Below are positions 10,275 through 18,940 of a stretch of 64,000 nucleotides of DNA, piece after piece (the first letter of the stretch is position 1; every line of letters begins with the position of its first letter). Location of the stretch: contig NZ_CP059491.1 of NCBI RefSeq assembly GCF_014041935.1, positions 558,001 to 622,000 of the forward strand, read 5' to 3'. A program made the position numbers and the translations under genes. The notes beneath the pieces were generated by a model, which was not told the origin of the DNA, did not search any database, and worked only from the letters and a program-made list of their open reading frames with translations. Source of the DNA: Gordonia jinghuaiqii (GTDB taxonomy: Bacteria > Actinomycetota > Actinomycetes > Mycobacteriales > Mycobacteriaceae).

Positions 10275-10904
10275 ATGAAGGTTCGACCCCTCACCATCGA
10301 CGGTGCCTGGGAGTTCACCCCGGTACTGCACGGCGATGCGCGCGGGCTGTTCACCGAGGCGTTCAAGGCCGATCTTCTCGCCGAGGTGATCGGTCACCGC
10401 TTCGACCTCGCGCAGGTCAACCTGTCGGTCTCGGCGGCCGGCGTGCTGCGCGGCGTGCATTTCGCCGACGTGCCCCCGGGGCAGGCCAAGTACGTGACCT
10501 GCCCGTCAGGTGCCATCCTCGACGTCATCGTCGACATCCGGGTGGGCTCACCGACTTTCGGCACCTACGACACCGTCGTCCTCGACGACGTGGACCGTCG
10601 CGCGGTGTACTTGTCCGAAGGGCTCGGCCACGCGTTCTGCTCGTTGGCGGACAATTCGACGGTCACCTACTTGTGCTCCACCGGCTACAACCCGGGTGCC
10701 GAGCACGGTATCAACCCGCTCGACCCCGACCTCGGCATCGAGTGGCCGACCGTCGGACGGGACGGTTCGACGCTGGAGTTCGAGCTCTCCGAGAAGGACA
10801 CTGCCGCACCAGGATTGCACGAAGCCGCGGCGTCGGGGCTGCTCCCGCGCCACGACGAGGTGACCGCGTATCTGCGCTCACTCGCAGACCCGCAGCGCGA
10901 CTGA
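10275..10904 (+). CDS. rmlC: dTDP-4-dehydrorhamnose 3,5-epimerase
   Basis: Third step of dTDP-L-rhamnose synthesis. The 209-residue cupin has the family N-terminus (MKVRPLTIDGAW), the basic-acidic pair region GVLRGVHFADVPPGQAKYV with the catalytic His, and YLSEGLGHAFCSL with the catalytic Tyr region. ATG 10275 is chosen because the extension to 10158 overlaps rmlA. A block of 15-bp tandem repeats starts directly after the stop. Confidence 0.93.
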   Translation: MKVRPLTIDGAWEFTPVLHGDARGLFTEAFKADLLAEVIGHRFDLAQVNLSVSAAGVLRGVHFADVPPGQAKYVTCPSGAILDVIVDIRVGSPTFGTYDTVVLDDVDRRAVYLSEGLGHAFCSLADNSTVTYLCSTGYNPGAEHGINPLDPDLGIEWPTVGRDGSTLEFELSEKDTAAPGLHEAAASGLLPRHDEVTAYLRSLADPQRD

Positions 10905-10905
10905 G

Positions 10906-10995
10906 GAGTTCGTGCCCGGGAAGTTCGTGACCGGGGAGTTCGTGACCGGGGAGTTCGTGACTGGGGAGTTCGTGACTGGGGAGTTCGCGACCGAG
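10906..10995. repeat. six 15-bp tandem repeats after rmlC
   Basis: Six consecutive 15-bp units of the form GAGTTCGTGACCGGG, with one or two substitutions in the outer units, begin one base after the rmlC stop. They fill most of the spacer to the convergent ABC permease. The block is non-coding as far as I can judge. Read on the minus strand it would encode PGHEL pentapeptides, reminiscent of the coding arrays at 2269 and 24409. Confidence 0.93.
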
Positions 10996-11022
10996 CAGTT
11001 CAGGGGTGAGCCGCAACCAGGG

Positions 11023-11817
11023 TCAGCCGGTGGTGGATCGGCGGAACGCGGTGACGGCCCAGAGGTAGCCGACGACGAGGAACACGACGCACCAGCCCAC
11101 GGCCCACGGCCAGCGACCGCTGATGTCGAGCCCCATGAGCAGGCCGCGCAGTGTGTCGGCTATCGGACTGAACGGCTGATACTCGGCGAACTGCCGGACG
11201 CCGTCGGGCATGCTGTCCGTCGGCACGAGCCCGCTGCCGAGGTAGGGCAGGAACAGCAGGGGCAGCGGCATGTTGCTGGCGCTCTCCGGGTTCGGTGCGA
11301 CCACTCCCATGGCCACGGCGATCCAGACCAGACCGGCCGTCAGCAGCAGGAGCAGCCCGCCGGCCAGCAGCCAGTCGAGACCGCCCGCGTCCGAACGGAA
11401 GCCGAGCGCGAAGGCCGCACCGAGCAGGACGAGCACGGCGACAGCCCCCTGGATCAACGCGCCGACGAAGTGGCCGGCCAGGATGGCCGTCGGTGGGGTC
11501 GCCAGCGACCGTAGGCGATTGACGATCCCCTCGGTGACATCCTGGTTCACCGCCACCGCCACCGCGACGGTGAGGAAGGACGGCACGAAGAGGAGCAGGC
11601 CCGGCAGCAGGTAGTTGATGTACTTGCCGTCGAGCGGGCCGCCGGCGGCGAGGGCGCTCTCGATCGCGCCACCGAAGAAGAAGGTCATCATCAACAGGAT
11701 GACCACCGGCATCGCGATGGTGGAGAACATCATGGTGGGGTAGCGCCGCAGCCTGATGAGATTGCGGCGCACCATGACCGACGAATCGGACAGCGTGTGG
11801 GCGAGAGTGGTGGACAT
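11023..11817 (-). CDS. ABC-2 type drug exporter permease (DrrB-like)
   Basis: A 264-residue membrane subunit with six predicted helices, after a cytoplasmic N-terminus containing RRNLIRLRRYP typical of daunorubicin-type permeases. The stretch EGIVNRLRSLATPPTAILAGHF is the conserved cytoplasmic loop of this family. It lies 8 bp downstream of its ATPase and should pair with it to export a hydrophobic compound or lipid. Substrate unknown. Confidence 0.88.
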   Translation of the reverse strand: MSTTLAHTLSDSSVMVRRNLIRLRRYPTMMFSTIAMPVVILLMMTFFFGGAIESALAAGGPLDGKYINYLLPGLLLFVPSFLTVAVAVAVNQDVTEGIVNRLRSLATPPTAILAGHFVGALIQGAVAVLVLLGAAFALGFRSDAGGLDWLLAGGLLLLLTAGLVWIAVAMGVVAPNPESASNMPLPLLFLPYLGSGLVPTDSMPDGVRQFAEYQPFSPIADTLRGLLMGLDISGRWPWAVGWCVVFLVVGYLWAVTAFRRSTTG

Positions 11818-11825
11818 CGGGTCTC

Positions 11826-12764
11826 CTAGTGGGTGGCGGCCGAGCGGCCGGTGATGGCGAGGAACACGTCGTCGAGGTCGGGGGTGTGCACAGAGATGCC
11901 GGTCGCCTCGATTCCGGCGTCGTCGAGAGTCGCGAGAACCTCACGGATGGCGTTGATGCCGGCCGCGCCGGGGACCGCGATGGTGTTCTCCTCCTGGCTG
12001 TCGACCGACGACGGGAACACGCGCCGTGCCCGTTGACGGTCGTCCGCGTCGGCGAAAGCGATCCTGATGTGACCACCGGGAACGAGCCGTTTGAGCTCGG
12101 TTGCGGTGCCCTGTGCGACGATTCGTCCGCGGTCGAGAACGGCGATCCGATCGGCGAGATGGTCGGCCTCCTCGAGGTACTGGGTGGTGAGGAAGATCGT
12201 CGTGCCGCCTCTGACGAGTTCGCGCACGGTGTCCCACACCGCCCGCCGCGACCGCGGGTCGAGCCCGGTTGTCGGTTCGTCGAGGAAGATGATCGACGGT
12301 TCGCCGATGAGTGTCATCGCCAGGTCGAGACGCCGGGTCATGCCGCCGGAGTACTCGCCGGCCCGGCGGTCGGCGGCGTCGACGAGGTCGAAGTCGGCGA
12401 GCAGCCGCTCGACCCGCTCGCGTGCCTGCTGCCTGGGCAGATGCCGGAGGCGGGCCACCATCGCGAGGTTCTCGCGACCGGTCATCAGGGTGTCGACGGC
12501 GGCGAACTGACCGGTCAGGCCGATCTGGGCGCAGATCGCGTCGCGGTCGGATCCGGGGTCGAGCCCGGCGATCCGTACCTCGCCGGCGTCGGGTTGGGCG
12601 AGCGTCGACAGAATCTTGACCGTCGTGGTCTTGCCGGACCCGTTGGGGCCGAGCAGCGCGAACACGCTGCCCGCGGGCACGGAGATGTCGATGCCGTCGA
12701 GGACAGTGGTGTCGCCGAACGATTTCATCAGCCCGGACGCGCTGATGACGGGTGGTCGGATCAT
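11826..12764 (-). CDS. ABC exporter ATP-binding protein (DrrA-like)
   Basis: A 312-residue ATPase with Walker A GPNGSGKTT near residue 37, signature YSGGMTRRL, Walker B IIFLDEPTTGLD and switch His in FLTTQYLEEAD. The C-terminal extension of about 70 residues is typical of DrrA-type exporters. ATG 12764 has GAAAGGAA just upstream; the longer frame to 12959 overlaps the EXLDI gene and is rejected. It forms an operon with the permease. A GTAGACG motif shared with the EXLDI promoter lies at 12817. Confidence 0.9.
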   Translation of the reverse strand: MIRPPVISASGLMKSFGDTTVLDGIDISVPAGSVFALLGPNGSGKTTTVKILSTLAQPDAGEVRIAGLDPGSDRDAICAQIGLTGQFAAVDTLMTGRENLAMVARLRHLPRQQARERVERLLADFDLVDAADRRAGEYSGGMTRRLDLAMTLIGEPSIIFLDEPTTGLDPRSRRAVWDTVRELVRGGTTIFLTTQYLEEADHLADRIAVLDRGRIVAQGTATELKRLVPGGHIRIAFADADDRQRARRVFPSSVDSQEENTIAVPGAAGINAIREVLATLDDAGIEATGISVHTPDLDDVFLAITGRSAATH

Positions 12765-12793
12765 GGGGTTTCCTTTCGGAGAGTGCATCAATG

Positions 12794-12830
12794 TATGCGC
12801 ATATATGCATGTTTCGGTAGACGAACGTCT
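12794..12830. promoter_or_regulatory. palindrome-rich promoter of the ABC exporter
   Basis: The 100-bp gap before the ATPase holds TATGCGCATA (12794-12803, self-complementary), ATGCAT (12805-12810), and GTAGACG (12817-12823) running into AGACG-aa-CGTCT (12819-12830). The GTAGACG element recurs twice in the EXLDI promoter at 13421 and 13433, suggesting a shared regulator. Confidence 0.45.
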
Positions 12831-12864
12831 TGCGGACGTCGTCGGAATGGGTCTCTCGGGTGGC

Positions 12865-13407
12865 TTACACGTCGAGGTCTTCGACGTCGGGTGCCAGTGC
12901 GGCGGCAGCACGTTCGAAGAACCGCTGCGGCACCAACTTCCGGAGATCGTCGATGTCATCGACGATCTCGACGGTGTAGTCGCCCCAGTCGGGGAGTTCG
13001 GAGCTGAAAAGACTTCGGACGCTGGGGATTCCGGTCAGGTCCTTGAGCCAGTGGCCGGTCTTCTGCCGGTGCGTCACCCCGTAGTTGGCCCAGTCGACGA
13101 AGTGGACGGACAGCACGATCTTGCCGGTGCGGCCCTCGTATGCGGCGAGTTTGGTGGCGTTGCCGGTGTTCTCGTCGTACGCGGTCTCCTCGGCGAGGAG
13201 GCGCCCGAAGAACCGTTTGCGCCGCACGCCGTCGGGTCCGTCCCGGAGCACGACCTCGTCGTACCCCGCGTCGCGGTAATCGGCGGCGCGGACGTAGGCG
13301 CGCAGTGCCTCGACGACGGCGCCGGAGAGGTTGCCGCCCGACACCTGCTGGGCGCGCTCGAGGACTGCGACGTCGTCGTCGGAGACGTAGATGGTCTTGT
13401 TGGGCAT
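12865..13407 (-). CDS. EXLDI-family protein, probable regulator of the ABC exporter
   Basis: A 180-residue protein. Residues 1-45 (NKTIYVSDDDVAVLERAQ...) look like a ribbon-helix-helix DNA-binding start. The middle has FFGRLLAEE, and the last residues are VEDLDV, close to the ExLDI ending that names this family. I recall these proteins being encoded beside drug-type ABC exporters, as here. I infer a repressor of its own gene and of the downstream exporter. The start follows a TATAGT -10-like box by only a few bases, so the transcript may be leaderless. Confidence 0.65.
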   Translation of the reverse strand: MPNKTIYVSDDDVAVLERAQQVSGGNLSGAVVEALRAYVRAADYRDAGYDEVVLRDGPDGVRRKRFFGRLLAEETAYDENTGNATKLAAYEGRTGKIVLSVHFVDWANYGVTHRQKTGHWLKDLTGIPSVRSLFSSELPDWGDYTVEIVDDIDDLRKLVPQRFFERAAAALAPDVEDLDV

Positions 13408-13420
13408 GAACCCACTATAA

Positions 13421-13439
13421 GTAGACGTATACGTAGACG
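13421..13439. promoter_or_regulatory. operator-like palindrome upstream of the EXLDI gene
   Basis: GTAGACGTATACGTAGACG contains the perfect 10-bp palindrome ACGTATACGT and two direct GTAGACG copies 12 bp apart. On the minus strand it sits immediately upstream of a TATAGT box (13411-13416) and 14 bp from the start codon, an ideal repressor position. Confidence 0.55.
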
Positions 13440-13500
13440 CAATGGCTGCGTGCAGTTCACGTCCGGATTCTGGAGGCCACCTCGAATGGGTCGGTCGAGG

Positions 13501-13866
13501 TCAGCTGTGGGTCGTGTCGTCGCGCCCGGGCCGGTTCTGGTCCTCTGCGTTCTGCAACGCGACTGCCCGCGCGAGGCGCGCGTACTTGACCTCGAGATCG
13601 CGGAACCGGAGATACGTCGACACCGTGGTGAACGCGAACGCGATGACCAGCAGGAACAGGACGAGGTCGAGGCCGCGCTGGATGCCGATCTTGTTGGCCA
13701 CCCACGTGACGTCGTCCTGGCGCAGCATCGCGTAGAGGCCGAAGCCGACGAACGCGACGAACAACAGTTTGACGCCCGCCGACGAGCGGGCCGTACCGCG
13801 ATTCACGACGAAGAAGCCGACGAGGGCGACCAGGCCGATGATCGCGAGAACCTGGAACCAGATCAC
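13501..13866 (-). CDS. DUF2304 membrane protein
   Basis: A 121-residue protein with three hydrophobic helices (about residues 3-22, 33-50 and 66-85) and a charged C-terminal tail starting RFRDLEVKYARLARA, which should form a short coiled coil. This is the DUF2304 pattern, usually encoded next to a dolichol-phosphate-mannose-synthase-like glycosyltransferase, as here. The GTG start lies 7 bp after the glycosyltransferase stop. It probably anchors or assists that enzyme at the membrane. Confidence 0.8.
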   Translation of the reverse strand: MIWFQVLAIIGLVALVGFFVVNRGTARSSAGVKLLFVAFVGFGLYAMLRQDDVTWVANKIGIQRGLDLVLFLLVIAFAFTTVSTYLRFRDLEVKYARLARAVALQNAEDQNRPGRDDTTHS

Positions 13867-13873
13867 CGTGTCC

Positions 13874-14575
13874 TCACTTCCTCATCCGGGTGTGGAAGAG
13901 CCCGTCGGCGACGATGTTGACCCCGTTGATGAGCGATTGTCCCTTGGCGCGCGAGTATTCGGTGTAGAGGATGGTGACGGGTTGTTCGGCGACGCGCCAA
14001 TCGTGGTGATCGATCAGCGCGATGAACTCCGACGCGTGACTCATGCCGCTCATCAGCAGGTCGAGATCGTCGGCGACGGTCTTGTTGAAGGCGCGAAGTC
14101 CGTTGTGCGCGTCGGACAATCCGAGTCGACGGGTCCGCGGGCTGAGAAACACGATGGTGCGCAACGCCATCCGGCGCAGCAGCGGCACCGATTCGCTGCG
14201 GCCGTCGGCGAAGCGCGTCCCGACGATGATGTCGACCGGTTCGGTCCGTAGCCGGGCGATCATCGCCGACACATCGTCGACCTGATGCTGTCCGTCGGCG
14301 TCGAAGGTGACGAAGAACCGGGCGCCCGGCTGCTTGCGGGCATATTCGACGCCGGTCTGGATCGCCGCACCCTGGCCGAGGTTCACCGGATGACGCACCA
14401 GGTGCACTCCGGCGGCGCGGATCTCGTCGGCGGAGTCGTCGGAGCTGCCGTCGTCGACGCAGACGATGTTGGGGAAGGTCTCGCGTGCCTTGGCCGCGAC
14501 CTCGCGGATCACCTGACCCTCGTTGAAGACGGGTACCACCAGCCACACGTCGGCATTGGTGATGGGGTCGGCCAT
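13874..14575 (-). CDS. family 2 glycosyltransferase, polyprenol-phosphate type
   Basis: A 233-residue GT-A enzyme beginning with WLVVPVFNEGQVI, then VDDGSSDDS (nucleotide-sugar binding) and TFDADGQHQ (DxD-type metal site). Lack of C-terminal membrane helices and pairing with DUF2304 suggest it makes a polyprenyl-phosphate sugar donor on the cytoplasmic face. ATG 14575 (MADPI) is preferred; ATG 14584 is also in frame. It is divergent from another GT2 gene 91 bp away. Confidence 0.85.
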   Translation of the reverse strand: MADPITNADVWLVVPVFNEGQVIREVAAKARETFPNIVCVDDGSSDDSADEIRAAGVHLVRHPVNLGQGAAIQTGVEYARKQPGARFFVTFDADGQHQVDDVSAMIARLRTEPVDIIVGTRFADGRSESVPLLRRMALRTIVFLSPRTRRLGLSDAHNGLRAFNKTVADDLDLLMSGMSHASEFIALIDHHDWRVAEQPVTILYTEYSRAKGQSLINGVNIVADGLFHTRMRK

Positions 14576-14666
14576 GGTGAACAACCCTAACCCGGTGAGC
14601 GGCGCGCCTCGTCGCCCGGCACTCCTGACGCCGACCGGACCTCCCCGGCCCGGCTAGTCTTGTCGG

Positions 14667-15509
14667 GTGCCGATCGACGTGATGATGCCCTTCTACGGCG
14701 ATGTCGCACAGTTCAAGCAGGCCGTGACCAGCGTCATCGAGCAGAGCGACCCCGAGCTGCGCCTGGTGGTGGTCGACGACTGCTATCCCGATCCCGAGCC
14801 GCGTGAATGGCTGACCTCGCTGCGCGACGCGCGCATCCACTACCTGCGCAACGACGCGAACCTGGGTGTCAACGGCAACTTCCGGCGCTGCGTCGAACTC
14901 GTCACCGCCGACTGGTTCGTGGTGATGGGGTGCGATGACATCATGCACCCGGACTATCTCGCGACGGTGCGGACGCTGGCGGGACATCATCCCGACGCGT
15001 CGGTCATCGCTCCCGGTGTCGAGGTGATCGACGAGAACGGGCAGCCGGTCCGCCCGCTGGGGGACCGGATGAAGTCGGTCCTCGCGCCGAATCGCGCGAC
15101 CGTGCTGTCGGGGGAGCGGCTCGCGACGAGCCTCTACCGCGGGAACTGGACGTACTTCCCGTCGCTGCTGTGGCGGACGGAGGCAGTGCGGGAGGTCGGG
15201 TTCCGGCCGGGGCTGGAAATCGTGCTGGACCTGGCGCTCCTCGTCGACCTGGCCGGCGAGGGCGGCTCCCTGGTCTTCGACCCCGAGGTGGTCTTCTCCT
15301 ACCGCAGGCACCGCGCCTCGGTGAGTTCGGTGCAGGCGGTCGACGGTCGGCGGTTCGCCGAGGAGAACCGGTTCTTCGCCGGGGAGGCGGAACGATGCGC
15401 CGCCCGCGGCTGGCGCAAGGCCGAGCGCGCGGCGCGACTCCATGCGACGTCGAGACTGAATCACCTGCAGGCCCGCGTCGGGGCAGGCCTGGGGCGGCTG
15501 CGGGGCTGA
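14667..15509 (+). CDS. family 2 glycosyltransferase
   Basis: A 280-residue GT-A transferase: DVMMPFYGDVAQF at the start, VVVDDCYPD for the nucleotide, LRNDANLGVNGNFRRC, and MGCDDIMHPDY as the DxD-type acidic motif. Its role is presumably to add a sugar to an envelope glycan made with the neighbouring flippase-like protein. The GTG start is taken from the family-like N-terminus. A strong two-part inverted repeat follows 38 bp after the stop. Acceptor and donor unknown. Confidence 0.85.
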   Translation: MPIDVMMPFYGDVAQFKQAVTSVIEQSDPELRLVVVDDCYPDPEPREWLTSLRDARIHYLRNDANLGVNGNFRRCVELVTADWFVVMGCDDIMHPDYLATVRTLAGHHPDASVIAPGVEVIDENGQPVRPLGDRMKSVLAPNRATVLSGERLATSLYRGNWTYFPSLLWRTEAVREVGFRPGLEIVLDLALLVDLAGEGGSLVFDPEVVFSYRRHRASVSSVQAVDGRRFAEENRFFAGEAERCAARGWRKAERAARLHATSRLNHLQARVGAGLGRLRG

Positions 15510-15547
15510 GCCACCGCAATCCACCCCCGAGATCAACCCCCCGAAGA

Positions 15548-15602
15548 CCACCCTCCAGAACGGTTCCGACCGACATGTCGTCGGTCGTCCTCTGGAGGGT
15601 GG
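15548..15602. terminator. two-part hairpin between convergent genes
   Basis: CCACCCTCCAGA (15548-15559) pairs with TCTGGAGGGTGG (15591-15602). Inside it CGACCGAC (15567-15574) pairs with GTCGGTCG (15580-15587). It lies between the convergent GT2 and flippase-like genes, a probable bidirectional terminator. Confidence 0.7.
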
Positions 15603-15604
15603 TT

Positions 15605-16900
15605 TCAGAGGGCTTCGACCGGGCCGGCTCGCAGTATGCCGACGACGTGCACGCCGAGTCCCACGAGCGGTCCGACGACGAGTGCCAGACAGGTGCGGGT
15701 CTCGACGTCGAGTGGCAGCAGCATCATCGCCACCGCCACGAGCGTCGCCACCCACCAGCCCGCCGCATACCAGCGGTGCGCGCCCGCGGCGACGGCGGCG
15801 GCGCCCGTCACGGTCAGCAGCGCCAGGCACGTCGCCCCGACCATCAGCATGGCGACCACGCCGCCGGCGAGATCGAAGTCGGCGCCGAAGACCGCGCGCA
15901 GCAACCACGGGCCCAGCAGCCACGCGCCGAGTACCCCGATGCCGCCGATGACCCCGACGATCCCGAGTGGTGCGGCGAGTGATACGACCCGGTGGTCCCG
16001 ACGGTCGACGAACCGGGAGATCAACACACCCTGAAAGCTGTTCAGCGGCACCAGCAACGGTGCGCGCGTGAGCGTGACGGCAAGGATCAGCGCACCGATG
16101 ACCCGCGCCTCGTCGGCGTCCGGGGTTCCCCGCAGGGAGGTGGTCAGGTTGATCAGCACCGGAAACCCCATGACCAGGACCGCGCTCGCGGCGGCCGCGG
16201 CCATCGCGGTCAAGGTGTTGGTGGTGAGTCGACGCCGGGGGACGTCGCCGCCGACGCCGACCGCGCGTCGGGCGGCGGACGACGTCAGCAGCAGCACACA
16301 CCACGACGCCGAACCTGCGACGGTGATGATCAGGAAGGCGGTGGTACCCCATCCCGCGGCCACCGCGATCACGGCTCCCACCAGCCGGATCACCGCGTCG
16401 ACCGACAGCAGCATCGCGAACGACGACCAGTTCAGCGTCCCCGACAGGGCACCGCACAGGTGCGCGTAGACGGCGAAGCTCGCGACACCGATCGCCAGCA
16501 ACACGACCGACAGCGCGCGTTCGTCGGTGAAGACGTGACCGCTCCACAGCGGGGACGTCACCGCCACGACCGCGGCGAGTCCGACTCCGATCCATACGTT
16601 GACGACGAGTGGCCGCGACCGCGCGACCCCATCGGACGCCGCCGCGCGCACGGTCCGCGTCGTCTCCTGCAGCTGGCCGTTCTGCGCGCCGGTGACCAGT
16701 CCGTACGCTGCCCAGAAGACAGCGAAGACGCCGTAGCCGAGGGCGCCGAGATGTCGTGCGGCCAACAGCAACACCACATACCCCGACGCCGCGGCGACGA
16801 CGGTTGCGACGGTGACGCGCCCGAGCGAACCCGCATCGAGGTCGTTGGCCTCGCCGGGCCGAACCGCGTCCGGCCTCTCCGGTGTCGCGCCGGTGGCCAT
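15605..16900 (-). CDS. polysaccharide flippase-like membrane protein
   Basis: A 431-residue protein with about 12 hydrophobic helices in the arrangement of Wzx/MurJ-type lipid-linked oligosaccharide flippases. The first helix region contains LGRVTVATVVAAASGYVVLLLAARHLG followed by GYGVFAVFW, typical of this superfamily. The frame is open to 17341, but that extension overlaps the M1 peptidase gene. ATG 16900 lies 8 bp after that gene's stop, so the two are co-transcribed. It likely moves a lipid-linked glycan across the membrane; substrate unknown. Confidence 0.75.
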   Translation of the reverse strand: MATGATPERPDAVRPGEANDLDAGSLGRVTVATVVAAASGYVVLLLAARHLGALGYGVFAVFWAAYGLVTGAQNGQLQETTRTVRAAASDGVARSRPLVVNVWIGVGLAAVVAVTSPLWSGHVFTDERALSVVLLAIGVASFAVYAHLCGALSGTLNWSSFAMLLSVDAVIRLVGAVIAVAAGWGTTAFLIITVAGSASWCVLLLTSSAARRAVGVGGDVPRRRLTTNTLTAMAAAAASAVLVMGFPVLINLTTSLRGTPDADEARVIGALILAVTLTRAPLLVPLNSFQGVLISRFVDRRDHRVVSLAAPLGIVGVIGGIGVLGAWLLGPWLLRAVFGADFDLAGGVVAMLMVGATCLALLTVTGAAAVAAGAHRWYAAGWWVATLVAVAMMLLPLDVETRTCLALVVGPLVGLGVHVVGILRAGPVEAL

Positions 16901-16908
16901 CGAACCGG

Positions 16909-18276
16909 TCAGGACGGCCCCGGGAACGGGGGTAACTCGGGGGTGAAGAGCCAGTCGTCCCACAGGCTCCTGAGCGGCTCGGACGAGTGGGTGGCGGCGA
17001 GTGCGATGAAATCCTCGGTGCTCACCGAGCCGTAGCGGTACTTGTCGGTCCAACGATGCAGCAGGGCGAAGAAGTCGCCGTCGCCGATGGTCAGTCGCAG
17101 AGCGTGCAGGGTGAGGGCTCCCCGCTTGTACACCCAGTCGTCGAACATCTTGCGCGGGCCGGGGTCGGCAAGCGGCACGCGTACCGGTGTCGCGGCGAGC
17201 TTCTCGTAGTAGTGGCGAGCCCACTCGTCGGCGCTCCGGCCACCCGACCGCTGACTCCACAACCACTCGGCGTAGCAGGCGAAGCCCTCGTGCAGCCAGA
17301 TGTCGCGCCACCGCGACGCGGTCACCGAATTGCCGAACCACTGGTGTGCGAGTTCGTGGGCGATGAGTCGCTCGGCGTGCTCGCTGCCGTCACAGTGATT
17401 GGCGCCGAAGGTGGAGAAACTCTGTGCCTCGATGGGGATCTCGAGCTCGTCGTCGGTCACCACCACCGTGTACTGCGGGAACGGGTAGGGCCCGAACATC
17501 TCGACGAACGCCGAGACCATCTCGGTCTGTCGCCCGAAGTCGATCGTGAAGTTCTCCTCGAGATGCGACGGGATGAGTCCGGTGACGGGAATCGGCTTGG
17601 CGGACAACGAGATCTGCTTGTACTGGCCGATCTGGATCGACGCCAGGTAGGTCGGCATCGGCTCCACCTGCTGGTAGACCCAGGTGGTCTGGGCCGCGCG
17701 GACCCGCTTGGACTCCAGAACCCCGTTGGCCAGAGCGTGATAGGGGCTGTCGGTGGTGATCGCGATGCGGTAGGGCGCCTTCGCGCTCGGATGGTCGTCA
17801 CACGGAAACCACGACGCCGCACCGTTGGGCTGGTTGGCGCACAACGCGCCGTCGGTGAGTTCCTCCCAGCCGACCTCACCCCAAGGTCCGCGGATCGGCC
17901 GCGGCGAACCGTGGTAGCGAACCGTGATCGTCATCGCTCCGCCCGGCGGGAGAGGTGTGTCGGGTGTGACGGTGAGCTTGTTGCGCCGGTGACTGTAGCG
18001 GGCGCGCTTGTCGTTGACCGACACTCGCTGCACCGACAGCGAGTTCGCGAGATCGAGGGTGAAGCGGTTGAGCTCGGCGTACGACGTCGCGGTCAGGACG
18101 GCGGTGCCCTCGAGCCGGTTGCTCGACACCTTGTACTCGAGTTCGAGGTCGTACCGGGAGATGCGGAAGCCCAGGTTCCCGTTGTCGGGTAGGTACGGAT
18201 CGAGCACGTCGGTCGGTGCGCCCAACAGGGGCTGCCGGGAGTTCCCTCGCGAACCCAGGCCAGACTTTCCCGGCAC
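16909..18276 (-). CDS. M1-family zinc aminopeptidase
   Basis: A 455-residue gluzincin. The HELAHQWFG zinc motif and the downstream HEGFACYAEW glutamate ligand give HExxH-x18-E. The N-terminal domain is all beta, ending with the substrate-binding segment IEAQSFSTFG in place of GAMEN. There is no signal peptide, so it should act in the cytoplasm on peptide N-termini. It is shorter than PepN (about 850 residues) because it lacks the long C-terminal helical domain, like other short actinobacterial members. GTG start with GGAG upstream. Confidence 0.88.
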   Translation of the reverse strand: MPGKSGLGSRGNSRQPLLGAPTDVLDPYLPDNGNLGFRISRYDLELEYKVSSNRLEGTAVLTATSYAELNRFTLDLANSLSVQRVSVNDKRARYSHRRNKLTVTPDTPLPPGGAMTITVRYHGSPRPIRGPWGEVGWEELTDGALCANQPNGAASWFPCDDHPSAKAPYRIAITTDSPYHALANGVLESKRVRAAQTTWVYQQVEPMPTYLASIQIGQYKQISLSAKPIPVTGLIPSHLEENFTIDFGRQTEMVSAFVEMFGPYPFPQYTVVVTDDELEIPIEAQSFSTFGANHCDGSEHAERLIAHELAHQWFGNSVTASRWRDIWLHEGFACYAEWLWSQRSGGRSADEWARHYYEKLAATPVRVPLADPGPRKMFDDWVYKRGALTLHALRLTIGDGDFFALLHRWTDKYRYGSVSTEDFIALAATHSSEPLRSLWDDWLFTPELPPFPGPS

Positions 18277-18502
18277 TCTCGACTCCTACTCCGTTCCGCG
18301 CTACTCGGCTGGTCATGTGCCGGCCGGCTCACCTCGTCGAACCGCGCCGCAGACGTTGTGTGAGCGGTTACGAGGCGGTTGCGGTTGAATGGCGATGTCC
18401 CGATTTCGTCGTATCGCCCGCGACGACGATGCCGTCACGGACACTGTGAGAGTACCTGGCGGCGGTAGAACCGGCCCGCCCGATCAATGCGAGGAGCAGG
18501 GA

Positions 18503-18928
18503 ATGACTGGAATCAGCAGTGTGACGCAATTTCTCGCTCGACTCATACTCGGCATCATCTTCATCGCCCACGGATGGCAGAAGCTGGTCACCCAGGGGAT
18601 GGACGCCACGAAGGTGGCCTTCGGGCCGGCCGGAATGGACGTGCCGTACCCCGAGCTGGCGGCGTATTACGCCACCTGGGTGGAGCTGGTGGGTGGCATC
18701 CTGCTGATCCTCGGGCTGCTGTTGCCGATAGTTGCCACATTGCTGATCGCGGACATGATCGGTGCCATCGTGTTCGTGCACTGGGACGCCGGATTCTGGA
18801 ACGCCGACAGCGGCTACGAATGGCCCCTCGCACTGATCGCCGGACTCCTCGCGGTCGGTTTCACCACGGCCGGTCGTGCGGCCGCCGACAGCTACATCAT
18901 GCCCCGGCGGCGTCGGGAAGTCGTCTGA
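18503..18928 (+). CDS. DoxX-family membrane protein
   Basis: A 141-residue protein with four hydrophobic helices (about residues 7-25, 50-70, 74-94 and 104-122), the DoxX pattern. The stretch RLILGIIFIAHGWQKL at the start is characteristic. Members are linked to redox or quinone-related membrane functions; no reaction can be assigned here. ATG 18503 has GGAGCAGGGA upstream; the frame is open from 18389 without a ribosome site. The 18277-18502 spacer shows nothing else firm. Confidence 0.85.
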   Translation: MTGISSVTQFLARLILGIIFIAHGWQKLVTQGMDATKVAFGPAGMDVPYPELAAYYATWVELVGGILLILGLLLPIVATLLIADMIGAIVFVHWDAGFWNADSGYEWPLALIAGLLAVGFTTAGRAAADSYIMPRRRREVV

Positions 18929-18940
18929 GGCTTCGACGTC

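Noticed and set aside
10912..11514. Plus-strand frame beginning with VTGEF repeats after rmlC
   Set aside because: Repeats are explained as a 15-bp minisatellite, and the rest is antisense to the well-supported ABC permease.
13863..16595. 910-codon minus-strand open frame
   Set aside because: It runs across the GT2 genes and the flippase in other frames, with Arg-rich low-complexity translation and no family resemblance; the real genes explain the region.
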